64,000 nt of DNA, from the NCBI GenBank assembly GCA_963920575.1, contig OY986971.1:13754492-13818491 (forward strand). Direction: 5' to 3'. Under the pieces are notes generated by a model, which did no database searches, was not told the origin of the DNA, and saw nothing but the letters and a program-made list of their open reading frames with translations. The stretch's first letter is position 1. Each line of letters starts with the position of its first letter. Below, in pieces: positions 44,936-55,437 of this stretch. The stretch comes from Narthecium ossifragum (Eukaryota > Streptophyta > Magnoliopsida > Dioscoreales > Nartheciaceae). Both the position numbers and the translations under genes were made by a program.

Positions 44936-45927
44936 ACAATTCCTTACGGCAATTCCTTAATAAGGAATTCCAATGCTTTTACAATGAATTGCTTAGAAAT
45001 TGGTATTTCTTAAATTTTTTGGGAAAGAACATCAATAAATTAAAAATGAGTATTACGAGACTCTTAAATCTAAGGGTGAATTGAGATTCTTTGTACCTTA
45101 GTTTTTTGAATATTATATCCAAAAACAAGAACAGAGAATTAAAGTACTAGAAGAATCCAGAACATGGAGAGCTAGTACTGAAAAAATAATTACTTTAACA
45201 TATCCTCTTACTGAGCCCCTAAGGCTATCAGGAGTATCTACTTTTAATTTAGAAGCAATAGCCTATTTTAAATCGGATGAAAATACAGAGGATATATAAC
45301 TCTCAAAGAGCTTAATAAGCTTTTCAAACAACATAATTATTCTAATTTATATTTGTAAGTTGATTCGAATAGAACAAACTGTTAAAAAACTTGTAAATAA
45401 ATTAGAATAAATTATACCAAATATCTCTTTGTCGAAAGACAAATCTGTAAAAATTACAGATCATGTTTCTATAAAGCCTAATCCAGAAATATTTGGATTT
45501 AAATTGAAAAATCTTTCTACATCTATTACTACTGAACTAATAGATGCTTTTAGCATGCAACTGAAGAATGCTAAGTTGCAAGTTCTCAAAGAAGAACCTT
45601 CAGAAATACTATCGGAATGTTCTGATGAAGGACAAATATCATAGAATGAATCTGATATTGAGTCTTTAAATCAAATAATGGAAACTGAAATGAAGTTTCA
45701 GAATATTCAAAAAATTGAAAATCGGCCAAAAAATATAGAAAGATTTTATTATAAGCGGTCGACTCCAATGAATGTGTTGTTTAAAGAAAATGATACTTAT
45801 CTTCAATTAGACTATAATTGAGGAAATATTTATGAATGGAATATTGATGGTTGTACAGATCATCAAATTTTCGATAGAATGCATCAAATGATGAGGTATG
45901 ACATTGCTTGCCGAAGAAATGGCAATA
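44936..45927 (+). pseudogene. Pararetrovirus polyprotein, region between movement protein and capsid
   Basis: Broken frames with viral-polyprotein character: charged, AT-rich coding, such as 45140-45296 (EKIITLTYPLTEPLRLSG) and 45429-45644. A possible coiled-coil or linker segment extends to 45927 (NVLFKENDTYLQLDYN, a stop, then further frame). The element at 45933 splits it from the rest of the capsid. Confidence 0.6.
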
Positions 45928-45932
45928 CATAT

Positions 45933-48900
45933 TGTGAGGAACTGTCCCTCTATTCCTGGGTCAACCGCCTAGGTCGGGCCCATGGCTCGTTGTGGACCGC
46001 AAGGGCAATTTGGTAAATTACGCCTTGTTGGTCTGTTTCACACCCGCGTGTGCACACACTGACCTTGTTTGTGTTAGTGTTTGATTAGAATGGTTAGGTG
46101 GACCCGGGATTGGAAGATCCCAGCTCGGGTGCGCTGAAGCTTGCTTTTGGCCAGCTTACGGCCCTTGAGCGATCGATCGCTCCTAGGAGCGATCGATCGG
46201 ACTCGTGAGCAGAGCAGTTGGGCAGTTGAGCGGCGAGGACGGCCGGCATGGCCGTCGCTCTCCGTTGTCAGAGGAGGGGACCTCTCCTTCCATTTTTCCT
46301 CACCTTCCCCGACCTTCCCCTTCTTTCTCCTTCTCTTCTTCCTTCTCTTCTTCTTCCTTCTTTTCTCTTCTTTCCCGCGGAGCCCTGCTTCCTCTGTTTC
46401 CTTCCGGGGCAGCCACCTTGTTCTTCGTCGTTCTCCCTCCTCCGACCACCATTTTGGGAGCTTGAAGGCTCGTTGGAATCGTGATGACGTGAGAACGATC
46501 ACTGACGTGGGTTGGAGTTTAGTTAGCAGCTGGTTAGCGAGCAATCAACCAAGGAATTAGCTGTCTCGGTAGGTTTTTCTACCTACGAGAGTGTTTAATG
46601 GGTTTCGTTAAATCTAGCCGTTAGATCTTGATGAAATTGTGTTGTTGGATGCATGTTGCCTAGCATAATTTCTGGTTTAAGTTTCATAATCTATGGTTGG
46701 AATTTTAGTAGGATTTATGCATGTTTAATCTCGAATTTTCCAGTTTTTGCTGTTCTTGAAGAACAACCGGCTTACGGCGAGTTTTCCGGCTTGTACGAGC
46801 ATGATCTTGGGTTTTGTTGAATACAAGAGTTGTAGATCTCTGCGTTAGATTTCCATTCTATCTTATTTCATATTTTTTCGATTTTTCTATGATTTGTTAT
46901 GAATTTATTGCTGGAGGGCTGCGTTGCAGAAATTAATTGGTAAGTTAGTTTGATTAGCGGTTTTGATTAGTGTTTTCCCGTTAATCTAACCGTTGGATGA
47001 TTCTGGATTTTGGATATGTTGATCCAGGAATGTAGATCTACTGGAGTTTAAGTTGGATCTTAAATCCGACATCATTTGGATGTCAGATCGATGAGGTCAA
47101 CTAGCTGCTTGTAGAGAATGTTTGTTGTTTTGAATATAATATTATAAGCTCGGATTATAATATTATATTTTTTACTGTTCATCGAAGTTTTCGGGGTTGC
47201 TTCCCATTGCAGGAGTTCGCGGTTGACGGTCGTGGTACCGTCGTAATGCCGGGACCCGCTGCGGATCTACTGGCAGCGGTTGGTAGTACCGCTGCAGCGA
47301 TCCTGTTAGACTTGTATGTTGCCTGATCATACTGTTGCATGCTTTATTCTCTTATTTGTGTATGTTCATAGCATGCATTTTCTGTTGTGCATTAGTTGCA
47401 TGGTTAGGGCATGGGTGATTTGTGGATCGCCGTCCCGAGGCTGGAAGCTCGGATTTAGCCCTAGGACCGGGGTTGGGTAGTTAGGACTCGGTTCGAATTG
47501 TGGTGTCCGGTCAAACTTGATAATAGGTTTAGATGATTGGTACACATGTTGCTTGATGATTATAGAGGTCGTGTCGGCCTTGAGTCGGATGCTGAGGTGT
47601 AGCCCGTGTTCCACTGTGTTGACCCTTGAGTAGAGGGGTTGCCTACTTAGCGGTGTTGTTTCCCGCCTGCAGTGTCGTTCCCTGTTTGTGGGCCAGCAGT
47701 GTTGTTTCATGCTTCTGAGTGTGACCAGACATGTGATCAGCTCGGCTGGAAGACCATGATCATGGGCCTCATGGACACGTGGTGGGGTTATGGGACCCCT
47801 GTGTACACCCAGGTTTTACTTGAGGGCGACACTATTGCGTTCCCCCTTCCTTCTGTGTGACGTAGTGTAGAACCCTACTGAGCTTTATGCTCACTCCTAC
47901 CCGGGCTGTGTTTTACAGGTGCAGATTAAGTTCAACTATAACTCCTAATTCCGGGATTAAGGGTTTCTATTATATAAGGGGGTTATTCCAGCCGAAAATA
48001 ATCATCTTTTGGAGCACTTTTGGAGGAGAAGATTAGGGTTTTGAAGACAGTGATCTTTCCGCGGGGATCAATGGCTTCATCTTCTACACCTATTGCTGAT
48101 TTCCAAGAGATGAGTAGCTAGTTTTCTTGTTCTTAGGAATACCATGAAACCCTAGTGTAACTTTTGATCTTTCTTAGTTGGATTTTTGTGAACTTCTCTA
48201 AGTATAATCTCATGAATATGGTTTTAATGATTATAGAGTTGAAGGAACAGAGTTCCGTTGACGTATTATTAGTCCTACATGATGGTTGTACTTGAGTGTA
48301 GAGAGTCATGAGATAGTTTGCATGTGGTTTGTGATTTACCTTTGAGATAATCTATGCTACGTGAAGATAAGTCATGCTAAGGTCATTAGGAGTAGAATAA
48401 CTTAAGATAATGGTAGGACCGAAGATGATTTATGCCAAACAAAGATAGGTTATGCCGTAGGGAACATAAAACCTTCTTTTAGGGATTCGTGTGAGCTTAT
48501 AGCCATACGATCCATAATGCTTAGAGAAGTGATCAAGATGATAACTATGGAAGATTAAGGGTGAAACTAGGGTGGATTGTGTATTTCCTAAGACATCTTT
48601 TTCCATCTGATTAAAACCTTAATATTTTCTTTTGCTTTCTTAGATAATTTCAGTTAGATCAATCTATCATTGAAGTGTTTGGTTTAGATCAAGAGTTTTG
48701 AGAATTGATTGTGGTTTTCCTAGTAATTCCCTGTGGTTCGACTCCAGATTTCACCACTAGTCTACGTAGTAGCATTAGTGATTGAAGAAGGATATAAATT
48801 TAAGATTTGATTGAGGTTAGCAACGTTTTAATGACGACGTTTGCGAGCGATCAATCGCCGATCCGAGGTTTTCGGGTAGCTCGAATTTAGCTCTAGGATC

Positions 48901-49721
48901 GTGGTGGGTAGTAAGGTCCAGGTTGGATGGTAGTATTCAGTCGATATTAATGATAGGCTTAGATGACTTGAATACATATTGATCGATGATTTAGAGGTCG
49001 TGTCAGCCTCGAGCCAGGTGCTGAGGGTGCAGCAAGTGTCGTTGTCTCATCCTTGGGCAGAGGGTGTACCTGCCCGACAGTGACTTGTCCCTGCCCAGCA
49101 GTGTCATTGTTTCATCCTTGGGCAGAGGGTGTACCTGCCCGGCAGAGACTTGTCCTACCCAGCAGTGTCTTCTTCCTGCTGTACTAGGTGTTTCCAGGAT
49201 GGGCTCAGTTCATTAGGGTGACCATGGTTGGATACCTAGAGACACTAGTGGGGTTATGGGAACCCGTAGCACACTTAGGTCTAGCTTGAGGGCAACACTG
49301 TTGAGTTCCCTCTTTTCTGTGTGTCTTAGTGTAGAACCCTACTGAGCTTAGTGTTCACTCCTACTCGGACTGCGTTTTGCAGGTGCATGCGTTAGCTCTT
49401 CTTCGATGGCCCCTAAAGGGCAGGTGTTTGGTGGCGCGGCGGCGTCTGACGGTGCTTGAGGAGCGGTGATTGTCATCTACACCCTTTCTGTTTAGATAGT
49501 CTCCTACGGGAGTATGTTGTATAAATATAAACCCTTTTGAGGATTTGAATATCATATTATATCTTTTGAGGTTGTTGATTATTGGTAAATAAGGGTGCTT
49601 TTGAATTGTTTAGGGAAACTAGTAAGCTAGAGGGAACCCTCGCCAAATTTCTTCCGCATTTAGTTAGGTTTCGGTTCGCGTCGCCTGGCCCGGTTGGGCC
49701 TTCACGGGTCGGGGCGCGACA
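45933..49721 (-). mobile_element. LTR-type element inserted in the pararetrovirus (long solo LTR or LARD-like)
   Basis: Plus-strand ends tgtgaggaactg (45933) and ggggcgcgaca (49721). The 5 bp TSD catat is at 45928-45932 and 49722-49726. On the minus strand it starts TGTCGCGCCCCGACCC, like element E at 59154 (TGTCACGCCCCGACCC), and both share a gtgtagaaccctactgagct-type block. No gag or pol is visible. A 0.5 kb segment is present twice (about 47380-47930 and 48880-49400) around a different AT-rich insert. Confidence 0.82.
47935..48880. other. AT-rich foreign segment within the 45933-49721 element
   Basis: Separates the two diverged copies of the 0.5 kb block. It contains ttccctgtggttcgactcc (about 48729), an LTR-leader-like phrase. 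The reversed phrase gagtcgatcccacgaagag occurs in element G (about 63653). It is probably a fragment of another LTR element. Boundaries not fixed. Confidence 0.4.
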
Positions 49722-49726
49722 CATAT

Positions 49727-50825
49727 GGTAATATTGCTTAAATAATTACTTTTGGCTTCTCTAGAAGTCTTAAAGGTTGGTGGGACAATTATCTCTCACC
49801 AAAACATAGAAGTGAAATACTCACTTCAGTAAAAATAGAAAATAATCAACAAAGAGAATACGCAGTTTATACACTGGTCTTGTCAATGGTAGAACATTTT
49901 ACTGGCAGTATTTCTGACCATGGGGAGAGGATAAGGACATTATTTCAAAATTTGCGTTGTCCATCTTGTTTGCCGGATGGGCTGCAGGCCCAGGCTGGGT
50001 GTCATATGTGGCTGCAGGCCCAGACAACAACTCTCTTTGATTCGCCTCTGTTACTGGGCTGGGTGACCAGGGCAAGGTGTGGGTTCCTGGTCGTCCCACC
50101 TGCGGCGCCCACGTGGAGCAGTCCCATATATCCACCTGCCGCTTAGTGTGGGGCATTGCGCTACTATGTGGTGCCACGGTCGATCTATGGGGGTCGACCA
50201 CGGCTCTGTGGTAAAGGTAATATAGGCGCCCCTACTATCACTCCGGAGTTTTGGTTCGAGTGGTTAACTCGTGGATCCTGAACTGACCCATCTCTCACTC
50301 ATTTTAGATGGCATAAAGATACCTATACTAGTAGAGTCATGCAATGATTGGATGCTAATAGTATCCATTGGAAATTTAAATTTATAGATGGATTACCAAA
50401 TCTCTTTGTAGAAAGAGTCAAAGAAATTATCTGAAGGAACAAAACAATGGACTGATTCTCAATTCTTCTTTCACTTATGGTGCATTAATAAATGCATGTA
50501 TACATGAAGGTCTGAGTTTATGTAATAACATAAAACTCAAAAATCAGTTGAAGTCTTATAGACTAACTGAGAAAAAACAATTAGGTGAATTTTACCAACA
50601 ATTTGCTTTTCAAGAGCCTAATAGGCTTGACAAAGGAAAGAAAATCGAAAGGGAATCTCCTTCGTATAGAAAGAAATGGAAAAAATATTTTCCTAAGAAA
50701 AATGATTATCATAATAAATGAGAAAATAAATCTAAAGCAAAATGCTTTAAATGTGGAAAAATTGGACATTACACAAATCGATGCTATACTAAGAAAAAGA
50801 TCAACGAGATTGAAGATGAATGATT
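49727..50825 (+). pseudogene. Pararetrovirus capsid region with zinc knuckle
   Basis: The capsid frame continues after the LTR insert (LKGWWDNYLSPKHR, SMVEHFTGSISDHGERIRTL). It is cut by a 321 bp insertion at 49967-50287, then resumes (THFRWHKDTYTSRVM, FKFIDGLPNLFVERVKEI). The Cys-His zinc knuckle CFKCGKIGHYTNRC lies at 50743-50784, after a Lys-rich stretch. Stops are scattered (for example in 50348-50356, 50718-50720, 50821-50823). It would encode the nucleic-acid-binding coat protein. Confidence 0.78.
49967..50287. mobile_element. Unidentified 321 bp insertion in the capsid region
   Basis: Flanked by ccatct at 49961-49966 and 50288-50293. Removing it plus one flank rejoins the capsid reading. 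It is GC-rich in an AT-rich virus. It has gctgcaggcccag twice (49981 and 50011) and an inverted pair ccacggtcgat / gtcgaccacgg (50176-50205). The ends are not clear TIRs. Confidence 0.6.
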
Positions 50826-50992
50826 AAGAAAATCCTTATATAGAATTTTAATTAATTTTGAATTAGAAGAAGAAAATGATACTACTTCTTTAGACTCACT
50901 AAGTGATGAAAAACATTCTTGTCAATGTACTAATTATATTAGTACAATAAAAGATAATCCAGATTATTGGAAATCAATAGTCGAAATAAATG

Positions 50993-51070
50993 GATTATCA
51001 ATCCATATGATTTCTATAAATAATGAGTTATGATTATCAATCCATATGATTTCTATAAATAATGAGTTAT
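50993..51070. repeat. 39 bp perfect tandem duplication in the protease region
   Basis: gattatcaatccatatgatt... occupies 50993-51031 and 51032-51070. It is 13 codons long, but the first copy ends in an in-frame stop in one reading. Confidence 0.85.
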
Positions 51071-51483
51071 ATATAAAAAAAATACTTTTAGAAGAAAATA
51101 TGTCTTCTGAAATAAACTATAAATTAATAGACTTATATATAAAAGGAGAAAAGAAAGGAAAAAATTTATCTCAACATATAATACTGGGAACACCATTCTT
51201 GCATAATATAATGTCAATTCAAACAATAAACTCTTCAGGCATTAATGCTACATATAAAGGGAATTCGATTAAGTTTCAACTTATCTCTGAAGCTCATATA
51301 AAAATCTTGAATGAGGTGAAAGATATTATTTTAAAAGGAAAACAAATAAGTTTTGTGAAAAAAGAAATTTCTTTTGTTCGAATGAAAGAACAACTGGTAA
51401 AACTAGAGATAAAAACCTTAATACATCAAATAGAAAAAAAGGTTTCAATCTGCAATTTGTGGTACTACCCCAAATGTATTCTG
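51032..51483 (+). pseudogene. Pararetrovirus aspartic protease region
   Basis: Open frame to 51483. LSQHIILGTPFLHNIMSIQT carries the retropepsin-like hydrophobic-LGTPFL signature, and a KFQLISEAHIK strand follows. The Asp-Thr/Ser-Gly loop is not clearly preserved in the upstream duplicated part. Confidence 0.65.
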
Positions 51484-51529
51484 TGATAGTAAACATCACA
51501 TTGTTACTCTTCTTATGAAGTGAATTTTG

Positions 51530-52240
51530 ATGAGAAAAATATTCCGACAAGAGCTCGACCTTGTCAGATGAATCAAGAATATATTGATTTATGTAAAAAG
51601 GAAATTACCTCTCTATTGGAGAAGAAATTAATACGAAAATCCTATTCTCCATGGAGAGAGCGAGAAGTTCCTTGATTAGTGATTAACTATGAGCCTCTTA
51701 ATAAAGTGCTTAAATGTCTTAGATATCCGATTCCTAATAAAAGGAATCTTTTAAATCACATTTATAAAGCGAAAATTTTCTCTAAATCTGATCTGAAATC
51801 AGGATACTGGCAAATACAGATCTATGATAAAGATCGTTATAAAACGGCTTTTACCATTCTATTCGGACATTTTGAGTGGAATTTATTGTCATTCGGATTG
51901 AAAAATGCCCCACTTGAATTTCAGAATATCATGAATGATATTTTTAATCCTTATTTTAAGTTTATTCTGTCATATATAGTTTTCTCAAATGATTTGGATC
52001 AGCATTGCAAGCATTGAGAAATATTCAAAATTCTTGCAATAAAAAATGGATTAGTTATATCTGCTCCAAAAACGAAATTATTTCAAACTGAAATTAGATT
52101 TCTTGGTCATAAAATTGGCCAAGGTACAATTATTCCAATAGATAGAAGTATAGAATTTGCTTTTAAATTTCCTGATATAATTACTGACACTACACGATTA
52201 TAGAGATTCTTAGGAGCTCTGAAGTATGTAGCTTATTATT
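51530..52240 (+). pseudogene. Pararetrovirus reverse transcriptase
   Basis: RT landmarks: YPIPNKRNLLNHIYKAKIFS then KSDLKSGYWQIQIYDKDRYK, FGHFEWNLLSFGLKNAPLEF and, later, FLGHKIGQGTIIPIDRS. At the catalytic position the sequence reads FILSYIVFSNDLDQ: the two adjacent Asp of the Y-x-D-D motif are gone, apparently by a short in-frame deletion. Stops occur at about 51675, 52016 and 52201. Inactive. Confidence 0.85.
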
Positions 52241-52248
52241 ATCATAAT

Positions 52249-52800
52249 ATGGTCAATGATGTTTCTATTTTATATAATAGACTGAAGAAGAATCCTTCTG
52301 CTTGGACATATGAGCATACACGTGCTGTTAGATTAATTATATATAAAGTCAAAACTTTACCTTCTGTTCATTTAGCAATTCCTAATTGGAAGAAAATTAT
52401 TCAGACTGATGCTAGTGACATTTGTTTGGTAGGATTCTTAAGCAAGTAAATCCAGACTCTAATAAAGAAGTCTTAGTTAGATTTATTTTTGAAAAATGGA
52501 ATTCTACTCAGATGAATTACTCTACTATAAAGAAAGAGATGCTTTCTATTATTAAATGTTTATATAAATTTCAAGATGATATCTTGAATCAACATTTTCT
52601 TCTTAGAATTGACTGTAGCGCTGCTAAGAATGTTATTGAAAAGGATGTAAAAAAATTTAACATCCAAACAAATTTTTGTACGATGGCAAGCTGAATTATT
52701 AGTCTTCGATTTCTCAACTGAATATATTAAAGGTAAAAATAATTGTTTACCTAATTTTCTAACCCGTGAATTTTTACAGGGTCAAAATGAAGTGTGGTAA
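52249..52800 (+). pseudogene. Pararetrovirus RNase H and polyprotein end
   Basis: KKIIQTDASDICLVGFLSK contains the first RNase H Asp. After a frameshift near 52440, EKWNSTQMNYSTIKKEMLSI and FLLRIDCSAAKNVI carry the next acidic positions, and FDFSTEYIKGKNNCLPNFLT marks the end. The polyprotein stop is TAA 52798-52800. Confidence 0.8.
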
Positions 52801-54040
52801 TACTTCCCAAAATTTAGGGGGAGGAAGAGGTAGAGGTGGTAGAGTCTAAGCCTTTGGCAGATGCCAAATTCAGGGTGAAACCTGGAGAAGTATAATTCAC
52901 CAAAATAGAGGCAATGGAAAAAATGTTTCATGTGATAATAATCTGAGAAATTTGATCTCAGAAGATGAAAAAATTCTTCATGAACTTACCTCAAGGGTAA
53001 ATGATGGAGGTAATGCCTCTGAAATCAATTATGTGGCGATGGTGAAAAAAAATCATTACTATTCACAAAAAAGTGCTTCAGAAATAGTCCTCTATATTGA
53101 TAAAGAGAATATATCATCAATGGATGATTATGAAAAATTAAGGCAAAGATATTTGGATAATAATTTTTATCCAGTTGAGGCTAATAAGCCAAGAGCATGG
53201 ATGCAAGCTCTGCTGGCACAAAAAGAAATAATTTTTGAGCATAGACATCCAAATAATGATGTCAAATAGACACATGCATATAGCAAGTGCATAATTAAAA
53301 GTGTACTATCTCCAAGAGAGTGGGGTCTGAGCACCCACAAAGCCATTCGAATAAACATTTGTCAAGAAATTGGTACCTTCAATTACTGGGATTACCAAAA
53401 TGCTTTTTATCAAGTATTTTGGTTTGATAATGCAAAGCAAAAGTATACTTGGTTTTTCAAGTTATGTCTCGAAATTCTCAAAATTGAATTGCCCACTTGG
53501 TTCTACAATTGGTGGTCCAAATTTGGTGCTGATTTTGCAATTTTACCAAAACCGATTGCAAATTTCTACAATAAGTGGGTAGAATCTCACCATGTGTTTC
53601 ACTATATGAGTGAGGAAGAAATACTTGAAGGATTATATCAGCTATATTTTTTCACAGAAACATAAACTCCCTGGATCTGAAAATTCACTATTGAGACAAG
53701 ATATGATAATCTTAATATCGCTTATCTTAAAAGAAAATTCCACAACAAATGGTGGGATAAAATTGATGTCAATCAAAAGGTTGAAGAAATCAAAGAAATC
53801 ATCCAGAAGAATCAAGAAATACTTGATCAGAATATCTCCCATGAGCTACAGGTAGAGAATCATTTTGCCAAAGTTAAAAGAATGTTGCAGAGGAAATATC
53901 CTCAAGCTTCAGATCAAGAAATTAAGCAAAAATGTCTAGACCACATGAAGAAGCAAATAGCAGACACCTTTGATGTACCTGACAAAGCATCCAGTTGCAG
54001 CATGCAAGATGCCCAAGATCCCAATGAAGATGAACTATGA
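52787..54040 (+). pseudogene. Pararetrovirus ORF2, unknown function
   Basis: ATG at 52787 overlaps the polyprotein stop by 14 nt. The first residues are Gly/Arg-rich (GGGRGRGGR). After stops or frameshifts (about 52847, 53267, 53660) the reading continues: SASEIVLYIDKENISSMDDY, THAYSKCIIKSVLSPREWGL, QEIGTFNYWDYQNAFYQVFW, and KQKCLDHMKKQIADTFDVPD, to the stop at 54038-54040. It is Trp/Lys/Glu-rich with a predicted coiled coil (KVEEIKEIIQKNQEILDQNI). Florendoviruses have such a downstream ORF without known function. Confidence 0.7.
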
Positions 54041-54357
54041 TTAGATTTCTAGCAGAATCTATTATAGGAACAAATTCTTCCTAGCAAAGATTCAACTACT
54101 AGGCCAACTCCTACCAGCGGCCAGAAGCCGTAAAAATGATGGAACCTACACGCCACTCAGACGACTGCAAAATATCCAGCACACGAAGTGGTGGAGCACG
54201 GTGGAGCCCGCACGACATCAAATTCAGCAATGTCGGCAGAGAGAATCAAAATTGGATTCGAAAATCAAAATTATAATAGTGCAGAATAGTGTTGCACAGT
54301 AAAATAATTGAGTTGTCGGCCCAATTATAGACGAGAGAGGCATCAGCCTCCCTCCTC

Positions 54358-54364
54358 TATATAA
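54358..54364 (+). promoter_or_regulatory. Pararetrovirus TATA box (pregenomic RNA promoter)
   Basis: tatataa in cctctatataagct, about 240 bp before the terminal redundancy. It is placed as expected for a pregenomic RNA that starts here and runs round the circle. Confidence 0.6.
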
Positions 54365-54845
54365 GCTACCCGAGAGGTTTCTCTGGGCATCCCTTCTGCA
54401 CCAGAGCTCTCCTTTCTTCAACTATTAGCATGTTATTCCGTTTTCCTTCTCTTGTGCCATCCCTTCTACTCTGTAAAAAGTTTATATATATATGAATGAA
54501 GACTCTCCATTAATATCTTATGGGCGTTTAAATTTGTAAGTATTGTTTTTCTTTTGTTTAAGTTAATCTTGCCTTAATTTATATTAACTAAATCGCACTT
54601 TCTCAAATACTACATCCTCACTTTTCTTCCTTCTTTTCATCATGATCCTGCCATGATGAATCCCAAATTAAAAATCACTCCATCCCCTCTATTACTATTT
54701 GTTCACCCTTCGGTAGCCATATTAATTAATACCCAAGGGGATTTAGGATATTTCAAAAACATTTTATAGAGTTTTAATTATGGTTAAGTTGGTAAATCTA
54801 AAAAAATGAACCAGAATGTGTTTTCAAAGAGGGATTATTTTGGGG

Positions 54846-55053
54846 GATTTCTCTCTCTGCATAATAATAAAAAAGGAAATTTTGGAGGATACGTTTGCAT
54901 TATAAGTTTTAGGATAGCTACTTTTGGTATAAGCGTGCATATAATATTATTTACTCTATCGATTTCTCCCTCCACACAATAATAAAAAAGCTAATTTTGG
55001 AGGCTACGTTTGCATTATAATTCTTAAGACAACTAATTTTGGTATAAGCGTGC
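54846..55053. repeat. Diverged tandem duplication, 115 bp unit
   Basis: gatttctctctctgc ... ttggtataagcgtgc (54846-54940, plus spacer) is repeated from 54961 to 55053. It lies between the virus and element D. Confidence 0.75.
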
Positions 55054-55437
55054 TGTTACCGAAGAAAATACTCAAGCGTCGACTGGCGTATACCCATCAT
55101 CTCAATTAATCAACGACCGTCAATTCAAACGTGTGGCATCCATCTAATAGGTATAGCATCTACAACACCAGACAAACACGACAGATGGAAGAACCATCGA
55201 TGGGGGTTAGTGGAACCATCGCGTACGACGCCACGTGAGAAAAGAAGCGTCGGCCAATAGGAAGAGATGCGCATTAAATGGTACTCGACACCCATGTTCA
55301 AACACATCATCACGCCTCCTAGGCATTTATTATCTCTGAGCCGGATGACCTTGAGGTCGGATCACCAACATGAAAACTATCCCGAGACCAAACAATCTCA
55401 AGGTCGAGGCACTCAACAACCTCCAGATCAAGGCATT

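Larger units (their letters stand above)
43424..54656 (+). mobile_element. Endogenous pararetrovirus, florendovirus-like (Caulimoviridae), decayed
   Basis: Order: PBS, polyprotein (movement protein, capsid, zinc knuckle, protease, RT, RNase H), second ORF, promoter, then a repeat of the sequence just before the PBS. The one-polyprotein-plus-ORF2 layout and the protein motifs suit florendoviruses. There is no integrase and there are no LTRs. 43424-43484 (tctcaaatactacat...) recurs at 54597-54656, a terminal redundancy from a circular genome. Removing the two insertions (45933-49721 and 49967-50287) gives about 7.05 kb. Stops and frameshifts occur throughout. Confidence 0.82.

Noticed and set aside
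43424..54656. Replication-competent virus copy.
   Set aside because: Many stops, frameshifts, two insertions and loss of RT catalytic residues.
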